Below are positions 25,080-35,428 of a stretch of DNA of 64,000 nucleotides, in pieces (within the stretch, counting starts at the first letter, position 1; each line of letters starts with the position of its first letter). The stretch is from Bacteroidales bacterium (GTDB taxonomy: Bacteria > Bacteroidota > Bacteroidia > Bacteroidales > JAQUTK01). The notes under the pieces are model-generated. The model was not told the origin of the DNA and did not search any database. It worked only from the letters and a program-made list of their open reading frames with translations. The DNA is taken from the NCBI GenBank assembly GCA_028709785.1, contig JAQUTK010000014.1, forward strand, positions 1 to 64,000, written 5' to 3'. Made by a program: the position numbers and the translations under genes.

Positions 25080-27497
25080 TTACATAGCCGTTAAAGAGAC
25101 ATTTAATCGATCTCCTTTTTTCAAAGAGATTTGAATAAAACCATCTTCTGCAACGATCTTTTTGTCTTCTTTTCCATTAACGAGCGCTTTGAATTCCGCA
25201 AAAGGAAGCTTGATAATGAATGTATTATCTGCTGTGGCACGCAATTCTATTTGTTTCAAAACACCTTTTTCCCACATTGCATCCGTTTCGGCTCCTCCTC
25301 TTACCCGAAATCCATGAAAAGATCCATCAGACAGAGCATCCGGTAAGGAAGGGAGATATTCAATAAAACCGGCATGACTCTGAAGCAACATCTCGGCAAT
25401 ACCGCTGCATCCTCCAAAGTTACCGTCAATCTGGAAAGGCGGGTGCGCATCAAACAGATTGGGATAACTGCCACCACCATTGCTATAATTATAGCCACCA
25501 TCTGAAACGGGATGGAGCAACTCAGTCAGCATTTTATAAGCATGGTTGCCATCGCCCAAACGGGCCCAGAAGTTTACTTTCCAGGCACGTGACCAGCCTG
25601 TGCCGCTATCACCACGACGTTCAAGGGTGACACGGGCGGCAGCGGCCAGTTCGGGTGTCGAAGAGGGTGTGATCTGATTACTGGGATGTAAACCATAGAG
25701 GTGCGACACATGACGGTGATGGATATCTGTCTCTTCGTAATCTTCAAGCCACTCCATCAACTGACCGTATTTACCGATTTGATGGGGAGGAAGTTTTGCT
25801 TTCGCAGCTTCTATATCTTCGCAAAACTTTTCATCCACTCCCAGTATTTTGGCTGCCGCGGCAGTATTGGTAAAGAGTTCGCGGATGATCTGATTATCCA
25901 TTGTTGGTCCCATGCAGACATTCAACGCTTTTCCGTCGAGCAGATAGGCATTTTCCGGAGATGAAGAGGGAGCGGTCACCAGCCAACCATTCTTTGGTTC
26001 TTCGATCAGCATACTGAGAAAAAAGTCACATGCTCCCTTTAAAACGGGATAAACGCTCTTCAGGTATTCCTTGTCCATGTTATAAGCATAATGATCCCAG
26101 AGATGTTCGCAATTCCATCCTCCTCCGGTATTTGTAGCGCCCCATGACGGACTCTCTCCCGGTTCGGTAAATCCCCAGATATTGGTCATCATGTGAGCCA
26201 CCCATCCCTGAGCCTTATAAAATACCCGGGCAGTCTCCTCTCCCGGATTGACCAACGACTTGGTCTGATCAATAAATGGCTCGTGAAGTTCGGCCAGATT
26301 GGTCATTTCAACCGGCCAATGGTTCATCTGCACATTGATATTCATGTGATAATCGCCATTCCACGGAGTCTGAATGGTATTGGCCCACAATCCCTGAAGG
26401 TTGGGTGGCAGTAATCCGGGACGGGTACTGCTTATCAGCAGGTAACGACCATACTGGAAGTATAATGCCGCAAAGAAAGGGTCCTGGGTGTTATCTTTGT
26501 AAAAAGCGTTCAAACGTTGCAGCGTTGTCAGTGAATCAAATTTACTTGTACCAAAGTTTACATCTGCCCGGTCAAACAAGGCCTGAAATTTCTTACTATG
26601 TGCTTTTAGTTCTTTCGTATAGTTTACCTTACTTGCTTTCAACAACAGGTCCTTGCTGACGGCCAGTTCATCGACTCCTCTGAAGTTTGTCGCGGCCGAC
26701 AGATAGAGCGTCGCGGTCGAAGCAGAAGTAACCTCCATCACATTGCCCCGCATAGTTTGCAACCCGTCTGTCTTTATCTTCAGAACAGCCGCATACTTCA
26801 TACCCGGTATTCCTGCTGCTCCACTGTTTAATTCTCCCTGCATGAGCAGCGCGTCTCCATCCGGTTTGGTGACAAAACGTTCGGGACGATCCATTGTCGC
26901 GGTGAAATTGAGTTTACCTTTCTTGTTGGCCTTTAGCCGGACAATCATCACATCATCAGAAAAAGAGGTCAGGTATTCACGTGTATAGTTTACTCCGTTT
27001 AAGGTAAATGAGGTATGTGCCATGGCATTATCAAGCACCAGATCGCGCTTGTAATCGGCCACTTTATCAATACTTGCATCATACTGATAGGTCAGTTTCA
27101 GATGACCGAGAATCTGAAACGAGCCATACCGCGGATTGGAACTTCCTCCACCGCTACAGGCAAATGTTTTATATACCAGACTCTGCGCCTCTTCATTCTT
27201 ACCTTGTTTGAGCAGTTCGCGGATCTCGGGCAAAGCACTGGCTGCATCAGGATTACTGTTATCGGTAACACATCCCGACCAAAGTGTAATGTCGTTCAGC
27301 ACAATCGTTTCATTTGCTATACCTCCATCCGGCATCATTCCCAAACGGCCATTGCCAAGGGGGAAACTCTCTTCAAAACGAGTGGCAGGCTGATCTGCCC
27401 ACAAACGGTATTTGGCAGAGACCTGATCACTATCCAGCAATCCGCAGGACGAAAAGAGAAACACGCCGAATAACAAGATCCCTACTTTCTTTTTCAT
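25080..27497 (-). CDS. GH95 alpha-L-fucosidase-like lipoprotein
   Basis: This 805-residue GH95 enzyme (alpha-1,2-L-fucosidase or alpha-L-galactosidase type) has a lipobox at FSSC (Cys19), so it is predicted to be lipid-anchored. The N-terminal beta domain begins RLWADQPATRFEESFPLGNG and covers about residues 30-270. An (alpha/alpha)6 barrel follows with NINVQMNHWPVEMTNL (the Asn pair of the family), NCEHLWDHYAYN and FQIDGNFGGCSGIAEML (catalytic Asp region). The C-terminal beta domain covers about 715-805. The first gene of its unit is DUF418, whose stop lies 6 bp before this start. The likely substrate is fucosylated xyloglucan, pectin or host glycan. Confidence 0.92.
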   Translation of the reverse strand: MKKKVGILLFGVFLFSSCGLLDSDQVSAKYRLWADQPATRFEESFPLGNGRLGMMPDGGIANETIVLNDITLWSGCVTDNSNPDAASALPEIRELLKQGKNEEAQSLVYKTFACSGGGSSNPRYGSFQILGHLKLTYQYDASIDKVADYKRDLVLDNAMAHTSFTLNGVNYTREYLTSFSDDVMIVRLKANKKGKLNFTATMDRPERFVTKPDGDALLMQGELNSGAAGIPGMKYAAVLKIKTDGLQTMRGNVMEVTSASTATLYLSAATNFRGVDELAVSKDLLLKASKVNYTKELKAHSKKFQALFDRADVNFGTSKFDSLTTLQRLNAFYKDNTQDPFFAALYFQYGRYLLISSTRPGLLPPNLQGLWANTIQTPWNGDYHMNINVQMNHWPVEMTNLAELHEPFIDQTKSLVNPGEETARVFYKAQGWVAHMMTNIWGFTEPGESPSWGATNTGGGWNCEHLWDHYAYNMDKEYLKSVYPVLKGACDFFLSMLIEEPKNGWLVTAPSSSPENAYLLDGKALNVCMGPTMDNQIIRELFTNTAAAAKILGVDEKFCEDIEAAKAKLPPHQIGKYGQLMEWLEDYEETDIHHRHVSHLYGLHPSNQITPSSTPELAAAARVTLERRGDSGTGWSRAWKVNFWARLGDGNHAYKMLTELLHPVSDGGYNYSNGGGSYPNLFDAHPPFQIDGNFGGCSGIAEMLLQSHAGFIEYLPSLPDALSDGSFHGFRVRGGAETDAMWEKGVLKQIELRATADNTFIIKLPFAEFKALVNGKEDKKIVAEDGFIQISLKKGDRLNVSLTAM

Positions 27498-27503
27498 ACG
27501 AGT

Positions 27504-28697
27504 TTATTTATTGATGACTATTTTTCTTTTGGAACCAATCCAGGTTGCCTTCTTCCATAAGTACTCCATAGGACCATGTGAATGATGTTTCATCCACATG
27601 GTACAAAATGCAAGTTGCACAGCAAAGAGACAAACCCCGATCAAAGCACTGCCGGTCGTGCCAACGTCAAGTTTCAATCCCCAGTTGTAAAAGAGGAAGG
27701 AACCTATCAATGATTGTGTAATGTAATTGGTCAGACTCATCTTTCCATAGGGTAATATCTTGTTGAGCAATGATCTTAACGGACTAAGATAGTATACCAG
27801 TACGACTCCTGAGACAAGAAACAACATAAAGGAAAGATCGGAATAGGACTTGAGAATCAATGAAAGAGGGGTCCGCAATACTTCATTCTGAACATAATCG
27901 GGCACCATGCTCCGTAGTCCGTAAATGGGAAAGAAACAAATGAGAGAGAGTCCCAGCAGTCCCAACCAAAAATGAATGTTTTTCTCGCTGTATTCAAATA
28001 GCTTCTTACGACCAATCCACAGTCCCAGCAAGAATAACCCGGGAGTCTGAAAGATACGGCCATTTTCCCAGGCCCATGTAAGACTGGCAAGTTGACCTTC
28101 CCAAAGATTCACCTTTACTGTTTCCAGAAAGGTTCCTCCACTCTGGGCCGCACCGGTGGCACCCCAGTATTGCCCGCTGGAAAGTGTTGCCGGCACATAA
28201 TCCGGATTTATCATCCCATAAATAAGTTTGCTCCACTCCATCGGCTGAATAAGAAGCAGTACTGCAATCAAAAACAAAAGCTTGTTGGGTAGTCTTGAAC
28301 AAAGAGGCAATACAAAACCGAGAAGGGCATACATTACCAGTACCTCTCCGGTAAAGAAAGAAGCATTCAGCTGACCAAATAGAAAAAGAAGCACCAGGCG
28401 CCACAGGAAACGGAGACGGAAGTCACCACCCCGTTTTGTCGTATTGCAATCCTGAATATAAAAACTGAAACCAAACAATAACGCGAATATCGCATACGCT
28501 TTTCCGCCCAGAGTAAAAAAGAGTCCGTTCCAGATAGCGGTATTCGAGAAATTCAGCCACGCACTATCCGTGGGAGGAAATGAATAGAAATTAAAATGCT
28601 CAATACTGTGTAAGATGACAATGCCCATCACGGCGAGTCCCCGTAAGGCATCAGCCACATCGATACGTCCGGGAGTCGTTTGAATCTGTTTTTCCAT
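27504..28697 (-). CDS. DUF418 multi-pass membrane protein
   Basis: This 397-residue integral membrane protein has about 8-10 hydrophobic segments. The N-terminal RIDVADALRGLAVMGIVILH and C-terminal YGKMSLTNYITQSLIG signatures belong to the DUF418/YeiB family, distantly related to membrane acyltransferases. It may transfer acyl groups to or from a sugar or envelope component, but no activity is established for the family as far as I know. It is the first gene of a unit with the GH95 fucosidase. A well-formed promoter lies at 28739-28768. Confidence 0.88.
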   Translation of the reverse strand: MEKQIQTTPGRIDVADALRGLAVMGIVILHSIEHFNFYSFPPTDSAWLNFSNTAIWNGLFFTLGGKAYAIFALLFGFSFYIQDCNTTKRGGDFRLRFLWRLVLLFLFGQLNASFFTGEVLVMYALLGFVLPLCSRLPNKLLFLIAVLLLIQPMEWSKLIYGMINPDYVPATLSSGQYWGATGAAQSGGTFLETVKVNLWEGQLASLTWAWENGRIFQTPGLFLLGLWIGRKKLFEYSEKNIHFWLGLLGLSLICFFPIYGLRSMVPDYVQNEVLRTPLSLILKSYSDLSFMLFLVSGVVLVYYLSPLRSLLNKILPYGKMSLTNYITQSLIGSFLFYNWGLKLDVGTTGSALIGVCLFAVQLAFCTMWMKHHSHGPMEYLWKKATWIGSKRKIVINK

Positions 28698-28738
28698 TTT
28701 CTTAGATTGTGTAGATAGGTGGTATTAACTAGCAGGGA

Positions 28739-28768
28739 CAAAAATACAACAATTCTGCTATACACAAA
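28739..28768 (-). promoter_or_regulatory. Promoter of the DUF418-GH95 unit
   Basis: On the minus strand TTTG (28765-28768) and TATTTTTG (28739-28746) are separated by 18 nt, close to the Bacteroidales consensus. It lies about 40 bp upstream of the DUF418 start. Confidence 0.65.
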
Positions 28769-28782
28769 GAAAAGGAAATAAA

Positions 28783-28823
28783 AAACCGTCGGACAACTTG
28801 AATAACAAGCGCTCCGACGGTTT
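28783..28823 (-). terminator. Terminator of the RND efflux operon
   Basis: AAACCGTCGGA (28783-28793) pairs with TCCGACGGTTT (28813-28823). On the minus strand the stem runs into a T-rich tail. It lies 20 bp after the stop of the PG0541-like gene. Confidence 0.85.
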
Positions 28824-28843
28824 ATTCTATCTATTATTGTTTA

Positions 28844-29137
28844 TCAGATACTTTTCTCTATATTCCAGACAAAAGCACGTAACCCAAGTTTCTCCGTAGC
28901 CAGATCCAGTTTATGTAATTCTTCCAGCAGTGGATCGACTTTTTCATCCTCCACAACTGACATTATCGCCGAACACATAGCAGGCCATGCATGGCTTCCA
29001 TAATGCGGCTCTCCTTTTTTTGAGCCACGACCTTTTACCTGTTCGATATAAGAAAAACCGCGACAATTAAAGTGATCGAGCATCGTGATAATGCGATCAT
29101 AATAGGCCTGATCAAATGTGATAAATACTGATTTCAT
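28844..29137 (-). CDS. PG0541-family transporter-associated protein
   Basis: This 97-residue cytosolic protein matches the PG0541 family found next to RND pumps in Bacteroidetes. The alternating strand/helix pattern (KSVFITFDQAYYDRIITML, then SAIMSVVEDEKVDPLLEEL) resembles a PII-like ferredoxin fold. It is the last gene of the efflux operon, 11 bp after the pump gene. A regulatory role on the transporter is suspected only from linkage. Confidence 0.85.
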   Translation of the reverse strand: MKSVFITFDQAYYDRIITMLDHFNCRGFSYIEQVKGRGSKKGEPHYGSHAWPAMCSAIMSVVEDEKVDPLLEELHKLDLATEKLGLRAFVWNIEKSI

Positions 29138-29148
29138 ATTCTGTTTCT

Positions 29149-32100
29149 TTATTTTTCTGTTTTACTTTTCTTTCTCGATACCATTTCAGACTTATGAGCC
29201 TCATAGTATGCAGCTATTTCACGTTTATGAACCATAGACTTACGTTCACGCTTGATACCCACACTTGCAAAGACGCAATAGATGGAAGGTACAAGAAGCA
29301 ATGTCAGAACCGTTGACACCAAAAGTCCACCAATCACTGAAATAGCCATAGGTCTCCACATTTCTGCACCTTGTCCATGAGAAATTGCCATTGGGATCAT
29401 ACCCAACAACGTCGTCAGTGTGGTCATCACAACCGGACGGAGACGGCTTCTTCCTGCAGCAATAGCGGACTGAATGGCAGACATACCCCGTTCCCTACAC
29501 AAGTTTGTATAGTCGATGAGCACAATACCATTCTTTACCACAATACCAATCAGCATAATTCCTCCCAGCAAACTCATAACGCTCAATGTGGTGCCGGTAG
29601 CAAATAATGCAAGGATCACACCACTGAAAGCGAAAGGTATGGAGAACATAATAATAAACGGAGATGTCAATGATTCAAACTGAGCTGCCATAACAATGAA
29701 CACCATGATAAGAATCAAAAGTCCCAAGGTCGCAAGATCCGCAAAAGATTCCAATTGATCCTCATACGAACCGGACACAGCCACAGTCACACCATCAGGA
29801 ATGTTTAACTTCTTGATAATCTTCTGACCATCGGCAACCACATCCCCAAGAGCAGCACCAGAGATTACTGCAGAAACAGTTACTATACGTTGACGGTCTT
29901 TACGCTCAATGGTAGGCGGGCCAAAGCTTTCGACAACTTTACCTAACTCTTTGATACGAACACCTTCACCCTTGTTGTTATAAATAAGTATATTCTCAAA
30001 ACTTTCCAGACTCGTACGGAATTCAGGCGCATAGCGAACCTTTATATTATACTCATCCCCATCTTCACGATATTTGGAAGCTGTCGCACCATTAACTCTA
30101 TTTCTGAGATAGGTACCTGCCGTTGAAAGATTCAAGCCATGCAAGGCAAGTTTTTCTCTGTCAAACTCAACATGATATTCAGGCTGATAATCTCCACGAC
30201 TTATATTAACCTCTGAGACGCCTTTTACTTTCAACAGTTCTCTTTTCATCTGTTGAGATATACTGTCGGTTGCATTCATATCATACCCATACACCTCAAA
30301 GTCAGCAGTAGACTGACCAGAAAGTCCATTATGTCCTCCACCCAAGATTACTTGTTTCTTTACAAACTCAGGATAAGCATTCAGATCTTCACGCATCATG
30401 TCACAGACGGTTGCAAGCGAGCGTTTACGTTCAGCAACATTATACAAACTGATCTCAAATGATACAATGTGTGAGCCATTATCAGATAATGAAGCCCAGG
30501 TATTGTCAGAGCCAGCTTGTCCAACACTATAACTACATACTTTTATTTCGTCTTTATACTTTACCATCCACTCGTCATTCAATTTTTGAGCAAGTTTTTG
30601 CGCATATTCAGTACGTGTTCCAACCGGCAATTGCAGCTTCACAGCCACCCGGGCATTATCCTGTGAGGGAAAAAACTCGGTTCCGATTCCACCTAAGCTA
30701 AGTAAACTGACAACAAAAAAGACAACACAACCAGCGATAACTGTCCAACGATGACGTACGCCCCAGCTTAACAACTTCTCATAACCATCATCCAATGCAT
30801 CCAACATCTTTTCGACCGGTGTATAAATGACCTTGAACGTTTTGCTCTGTTTTTTCTGAAGTCTTAGCATCTTTGCACACAACATAGGTGTCAATGCCAA
30901 AGAAGCAATAAGTGAAATAAGCATAATCACACACATCATCCAACCCAACTGTTTGAACAATACCCCGGTCATACCTGTGATCATAGTCAAAGGAAAGAAC
31001 ACGGCAAACATCGTCATGGTTGATGCTACAACGGAAAGCGCAACTTCATTGGTACCATGTATCGCAGCCTGTTTCGGATCAGATCCCCGTTCTATATGGG
31101 TGGTGATATTCTCCAGTACCACAATTGCATCATCCACCACCATACCGATAGAGATTGATAGGGCCGAAAGAGATATCACATTCAACGAGTTTCCTGTAAT
31201 TGCCAGATAAATAAACGAGGCGATCAATGAAAGAGGGATGGTAATACAGATAATCAATGTGGCACGCCATCTTCCCAGGAAGAAAAACACAACCAGAACG
31301 ACAAAGAGCAAAGCAAAAGCAACTGTTTCCTTTAAACTATTTATCGTATTAATAATATTATCGGAAGTATCAACAATCACACCTAATTTCACATCACTGG
31401 GCAGTTTGGCCTGTAGTTCGGGAAGAACCTTATTCACAGCCTTAGATATCTCGACCGAATTGGCTCCGGACTGTTTCTGAATAACAACCATCGCACCCTT
31501 AACACCATTGTTATAGGTCTGCTGAACACGTTCTTCTATTGTATCCACTACCGTGGCAACATCCCGAAGATAGACATTGGAACCATTTTTGGAACCAACC
31601 ACCACATCTTTCAGTTGACGTGAATCATCGAACTCGCCTTCTACACGCAGAGAATAGGTTTCATTTCCAATATCAAAACTACCACCCGGAATATTCTTGT
31701 TTTCAGCACCGATAATTGAGCTGATTGTTTCCACACTCAGATCAAATGCTTCCAGTTTATTCGGATCGCAATACACCTGAATCTCTCGCTTTGGGGCACC
31801 GGCAATCGAAACTGTTCCCACACCGGGGATACGCGCCAAAGAGTTTACCAGGTTTTCATCCAGTATCTTATAGAGTGCAGACTGACTCTCGTTTGCCTGC
31901 ACGGATAGCATGACAATTGGAATCATATCCGTGCTAAACTTAAAGATAATCGGAGTCTCCGCATCATCCGGAAGCATGGAGTTGGTCATATCCAATTTAT
32001 CTCTCACATCATTGGTTATCTCATCAATATCATTACCATATTCAAACTCCAATGTAATCAAAGAAACATTTTCAGATGATTTGGACGTGATGTGCTTCAG

Positions 32101-32328
32101 ATTACTTACAGAGTTGAGTGAGTTTTCCAGCGGACGGGAAACATTGTTTTCAATATCAGTCGCACTCGCTCCCGGATAATACGTGATAACCATGATGGTA
32201 TTCGTATCAAAATCAGGATAGAGGTCGATCGGCAATTTCGATAACGAAAAAAGCCCCATTATCACCACTGCCAGGAAGCAGAGTGAGGTCATAATCGGTT
32301 TCTTAACCGAACCTTCGTATAAACTCAT
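29149..32328 (-). CDS. RND-family efflux pump, inner-membrane permease
   Basis: This 1059-residue AcrB/HAE1-type pump is proton-driven and exports drugs or other hydrophobic compounds through an adaptor and outer-membrane channel. It has the usual tandem halves. TM1 is near the N terminus (PIMTSLCFLAVVIMGLFSL), a large periplasmic loop follows, and the TM block includes GMVVDDAIVVLENI with the conserved proton-relay Asp pair. The second loop ends near AAQFESLTSPFIIMFS, and the last TMs finish in LLLVPSIYCVF. The length is normal. Gene order after TetR is TolC-like, adaptor, pump, PG0541-like. The substrate is unknown. Confidence 0.93.
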   Translation of the reverse strand: MSLYEGSVKKPIMTSLCFLAVVIMGLFSLSKLPIDLYPDFDTNTIMVITYYPGASATDIENNVSRPLENSLNSVSNLKHITSKSSENVSLITLEFEYGNDIDEITNDVRDKLDMTNSMLPDDAETPIIFKFSTDMIPIVMLSVQANESQSALYKILDENLVNSLARIPGVGTVSIAGAPKREIQVYCDPNKLEAFDLSVETISSIIGAENKNIPGGSFDIGNETYSLRVEGEFDDSRQLKDVVVGSKNGSNVYLRDVATVVDTIEERVQQTYNNGVKGAMVVIQKQSGANSVEISKAVNKVLPELQAKLPSDVKLGVIVDTSDNIINTINSLKETVAFALLFVVLVVFFFLGRWRATLIICITIPLSLIASFIYLAITGNSLNVISLSALSISIGMVVDDAIVVLENITTHIERGSDPKQAAIHGTNEVALSVVASTMTMFAVFFPLTMITGMTGVLFKQLGWMMCVIMLISLIASLALTPMLCAKMLRLQKKQSKTFKVIYTPVEKMLDALDDGYEKLLSWGVRHRWTVIAGCVVFFVVSLLSLGGIGTEFFPSQDNARVAVKLQLPVGTRTEYAQKLAQKLNDEWMVKYKDEIKVCSYSVGQAGSDNTWASLSDNGSHIVSFEISLYNVAERKRSLATVCDMMREDLNAYPEFVKKQVILGGGHNGLSGQSTADFEVYGYDMNATDSISQQMKRELLKVKGVSEVNISRGDYQPEYHVEFDREKLALHGLNLSTAGTYLRNRVNGATASKYREDGDEYNIKVRYAPEFRTSLESFENILIYNNKGEGVRIKELGKVVESFGPPTIERKDRQRIVTVSAVISGAALGDVVADGQKIIKKLNIPDGVTVAVSGSYEDQLESFADLATLGLLILIMVFIVMAAQFESLTSPFIIMFSIPFAFSGVILALFATGTTLSVMSLLGGIMLIGIVVKNGIVLIDYTNLCRERGMSAIQSAIAAGRSRLRPVVMTTLTTLLGMIPMAISHGQGAEMWRPMAISVIGGLLVSTVLTLLLVPSIYCVFASVGIKRERKSMVHKREIAAYYEAHKSEMVSRKKSKTEK

Positions 32329-32376
32329 ATTTTATTTTTTATAATTAAAAGTGATTTTCTTCTTACAGGCAAATTG

Positions 32377-33396
32377 TCATTTTTCAATGTCAACTTCCAT
32401 GCCGTTATTTAAATTACTCTGACCGGCAATCACTACTTGTGAATTATGCTCCACACCGGATATCAACTCATATTCAGCTCCCAGACGTTGACCGAGTTGT
32501 ACTTTATTATAACTAACCTTACCATCTTTGTACACATAGACATATCGGTCGCCGGAGCCCACTTGTTTGATAATAGATTGATCGGGCACTACAACACGGT
32601 CTTTGCTGCCAAAGTCGAGTGTGACACGAGCAAACATGCCCGGACGAACCTTCATATTACTGTTTTGGAGTTTGACTTCAACCGGAAATGTCCGGGTGTT
32701 TGGATTAATTGTTGGATATACCAGACTAATGATACCGTCAAACTTTTCATCTCCATAAACATCCAGTTTGACACTGACTTTCATGCCCTTCTTAACCTGT
32801 GTGAAATAGGCTTCAGAAGCATTAACCAGCAGTTTAACCGGTGTGATACGTTCGATGGTCAGTACCGGATTGGAAGCACTGTACATGTCGCCGTCATCAT
32901 AGTTACGAGCTGTGACAATACCACTGATCGGGCTCAGCAACTGTGTATTCTCCAATAAGTTTTTATAGGTAGTCTTCTTCACATCCAAAGCCATTTTGGA
33001 AGCATCCAATTCTGATTGAGAAGCACCTCCTACCTTGAAAAGTTCGTTCACACGATTGAACTCACTCTCCTGATTGGCAAGTTGCAATTCCAGATTCTTC
33101 AGATTGGAAGCATCCATTTGTACCAGTTTCTCCCCTTTTTTCACCCGATCACCCACTTCCACAAATATTTTGCTGATGCGAACAGGAGATGCAGGAGCTA
33201 TATTATTTTTAATATCCGCCTCAACTGTCGCCGTATACTCCTGTGTCTGAGGCACCGGACGAGATAGGACGGATGTTACTTTTACTTTTGGTTTACCCGC
33301 GTTTACCGATGCGGTTGCCTCTTTTTCCTGTCCACTTGTACAAGAACCTAACAATACAACGGCCATACATAATGCCGCTTGAATAAATCTCTTCAT
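32377..33396 (-). CDS. RND efflux periplasmic adaptor (membrane fusion protein)
   Basis: This 339-residue lipoprotein (lipobox LLGSC) links the pump to the channel. It shows the barrel-sandwich/lipoyl half KIFVEVGDRVKKGEKLVQMD, a coiled-coil hairpin at about 100-150, the returning lipoyl half LLSPISGIVTARNYDDGDMY, and beta-barrel and membrane-proximal domains to the C terminus. It is in the operon, 19 bp after the TolC-like gene and 48 bp before the pump gene. Confidence 0.92.
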   Translation of the reverse strand: MKRFIQAALCMAVVLLGSCTSGQEKEATASVNAGKPKVKVTSVLSRPVPQTQEYTATVEADIKNNIAPASPVRISKIFVEVGDRVKKGEKLVQMDASNLKNLELQLANQESEFNRVNELFKVGGASQSELDASKMALDVKKTTYKNLLENTQLLSPISGIVTARNYDDGDMYSASNPVLTIERITPVKLLVNASEAYFTQVKKGMKVSVKLDVYGDEKFDGIISLVYPTINPNTRTFPVEVKLQNSNMKVRPGMFARVTLDFGSKDRVVVPDQSIIKQVGSGDRYVYVYKDGKVSYNKVQLGQRLGAEYELISGVEHNSQVVIAGQSNLNNGMEVDIEK

Positions 33397-33415
33397 ATTC
33401 TATCCTGTTAATTTA

Positions 33416-34762
33416 TTATTTCTTACTTTCGATATCTTTTCCTATCAACTTATCCAGATCAGCCTTTGACGTCAGATAGTCATAAATTGACTGATTGTAG
33501 GTAAGTTCTGCTTGTGTCAGCGACACTTCTGAATCATTCAACTCAAGAATGGTTCCCGCACCCACTTCATATCTTTTCTGAGCGATCTCGCGTCCCTTGA
33601 CCGCTTGTTTCACATTTTCTTTATTACTCTCGATCTGTTCGGCACTAGCCTGCATATTATTCATATAACTTGTGGCCTGCATCTTTAACTGTTTCTCTGT
33701 GTAGTTTCTATTTTCTACCAGCTGATTCATCTGTATCTTTACTTTCTTGATTTTTGTATAGTTAGATGCTTTGAACAGTGGAATAGAAAGATTCAGACCC
33801 ACTGACGAATAAGGGAACCATTCGTAGTGTGCGATGTTATAATCATCATTCAAGGAGGAATAAGAGTAGTTGAATGAGGCTGCCAATGTCGGCAAAAAGT
33901 TTGTTCTCGTCAGACTCAGCGTATTTTCGAGCATCTTTTTATTCAGATCCAACTGTTTCAAAGCACTGTTATTCTCTATACTGACAGGATCATTGCTCAG
34001 CGCGGCAACATACATTTCCTGTTCATAATCCTTCAAATTTCCTTCTACCTCTATCTCCAGGGAAGCAGAGACCCCCATCAGCACTTTTAATTGTAACAGA
34101 GCAAGATTAACTCCATTGCCCGCAGAAACAACACTTGGCTTAAGGCTTCTCACCTGCACTTCCGCACGAATTTTATCATATTCACTCACACGTCCTTGCT
34201 CATACTTGGCATTCACAACTGCAAAGTTTGCCTCGCTTTGAGCAAAGCTCTTCTTGAGTACCTCATAACTATCTTGAGCCAGTAATAACTGATAATAGGC
34301 TTTTGTCACCTCATTGATCATATCCAATTTTGACGCACGCGACTTCTCTACCGCCAGGTTAACATCTGTCTCAGACAGATTGATGGCTTTGTATAGTGCC
34401 GGAGCATATACGGGAAGAGCAAGTTGCAATCCGGCGTTGTAAGAGTTTGCTGTTCCTACCTTTATTTTCATCGCCGAACCACCAAATTTCATAGCCATCG
34501 TCTGTTTTTCAATTACCCGTGAATAAGAGCCTGCGATTGATGCTTCAGGAAACAGTCCGGCATAAGCTTCTTTCATCGATTCTTTTTTCAGTGCAATTTC
34601 CTGACCGGCCACTTTGATTGTTGGATTCTCACTGAGAGCAATTTCTATCGCCTTATCCAATGTCAACGACAACTTCTCCTGTGCACTGACTGAAACACCG
34701 GAGCATACCAGTGTAATGACAAGCAGCAGATTCTTCACTCTGAAACATTTCTTTTTTATCAT
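33416..34762 (-). CDS. TolC-family outer-membrane channel
   Basis: This 448-residue outer-membrane efflux protein has a signal peptide (about 1-28). Two related halves carry long alpha-helical coiled coils and amphipathic beta strands, as in TolC/OprM. Typical pieces are LTLDKAIEIALSENPTIKVA at the start and VGAGTILELNDSEVSLTQAE near the C terminus. It is the second gene of the operon, 35 bp after the TetR stop. Confidence 0.92.
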   Translation of the reverse strand: MIKKKCFRVKNLLLVITLVCSGVSVSAQEKLSLTLDKAIEIALSENPTIKVAGQEIALKKESMKEAYAGLFPEASIAGSYSRVIEKQTMAMKFGGSAMKIKVGTANSYNAGLQLALPVYAPALYKAINLSETDVNLAVEKSRASKLDMINEVTKAYYQLLLAQDSYEVLKKSFAQSEANFAVVNAKYEQGRVSEYDKIRAEVQVRSLKPSVVSAGNGVNLALLQLKVLMGVSASLEIEVEGNLKDYEQEMYVAALSNDPVSIENNSALKQLDLNKKMLENTLSLTRTNFLPTLAASFNYSYSSLNDDYNIAHYEWFPYSSVGLNLSIPLFKASNYTKIKKVKIQMNQLVENRNYTEKQLKMQATSYMNNMQASAEQIESNKENVKQAVKGREIAQKRYEVGAGTILELNDSEVSLTQAELTYNQSIYDYLTSKADLDKLIGKDIESKK

Positions 34763-34797
34763 ACCAAATACCCTTTTGAATTACGTTTTAATATATG

Positions 34798-35397
34798 TTA
34801 CTCATTTGTTTGGATAAACTCCTCCAGAATCTCCTGCCCCTTTGGCGTTGAGATTCCCCTCATGTACGTATATAGAATTGAACGGAACACTTTTACAAAT
34901 GGAAACTGCTCTTTGAGCTTAGAGTGCATCAGCCAATTTATCTGTTCAGTAATCAACATGGAGATAATATCAAAGTCAAGATCATTTCGAAAGATGCCCT
35001 GCCCAACTCCTTTCTCAAAGAACGCTCTTGCTTCTTTCTGGTGTTCCACCTGATCTTCTTTGATCATTTGCTCTACCCGTGGATAATACTTAAACAAATC
35101 ATCAAAAAACCGTTGATTAACATTGAGCAAATCCTCTAATTGTTTTTTTTGAACTTTCAGTATCACGTCCAACACGTTCTCTGATTCCTTCATCACTTCC
35201 AGTGCGTAGTCATTCCGAAGTTTCTTCTTATAGAGATAACATTCCATAAGGATTGACTCTTTGTCTTTGAAGGTCTCATAAAGAGTCCGTTTGGAGATAC
35301 CTAATCCGCAAGCAATTTCATCCATCGTAATGCTCTTGATTCCATACTTTCCAAAGAGCACCAGTGCTGTTTGTATAATCCGTTCCTTTAAATCCAT
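34798..35397 (-). CDS. TetR/AcrR-family transcriptional regulator
   Basis: This 199-residue regulator has an N-terminal helix-turn-helix (ITMDEIACGLGISKRTLYET, residues about 24-43) and a helical ligand-binding C-terminal domain. It is the first gene of the efflux operon, so it probably represses its own promoter and the pump genes and is released by a pump substrate. No operator was identified with confidence around the -7 box at 35429-35436. Confidence 0.92.
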   Translation of the reverse strand: MDLKERIIQTALVLFGKYGIKSITMDEIACGLGISKRTLYETFKDKESILMECYLYKKKLRNDYALEVMKESENVLDVILKVQKKQLEDLLNVNQRFFDDLFKYYPRVEQMIKEDQVEHQKEARAFFEKGVGQGIFRNDLDFDIISMLITEQINWLMHSKLKEQFPFVKVFRSILYTYMRGISTPKGQEILEEFIQTNE

Positions 35398-35428
35398 TCT
35401 TTTTTACCTTTCTTGATTGAAGACGGCG

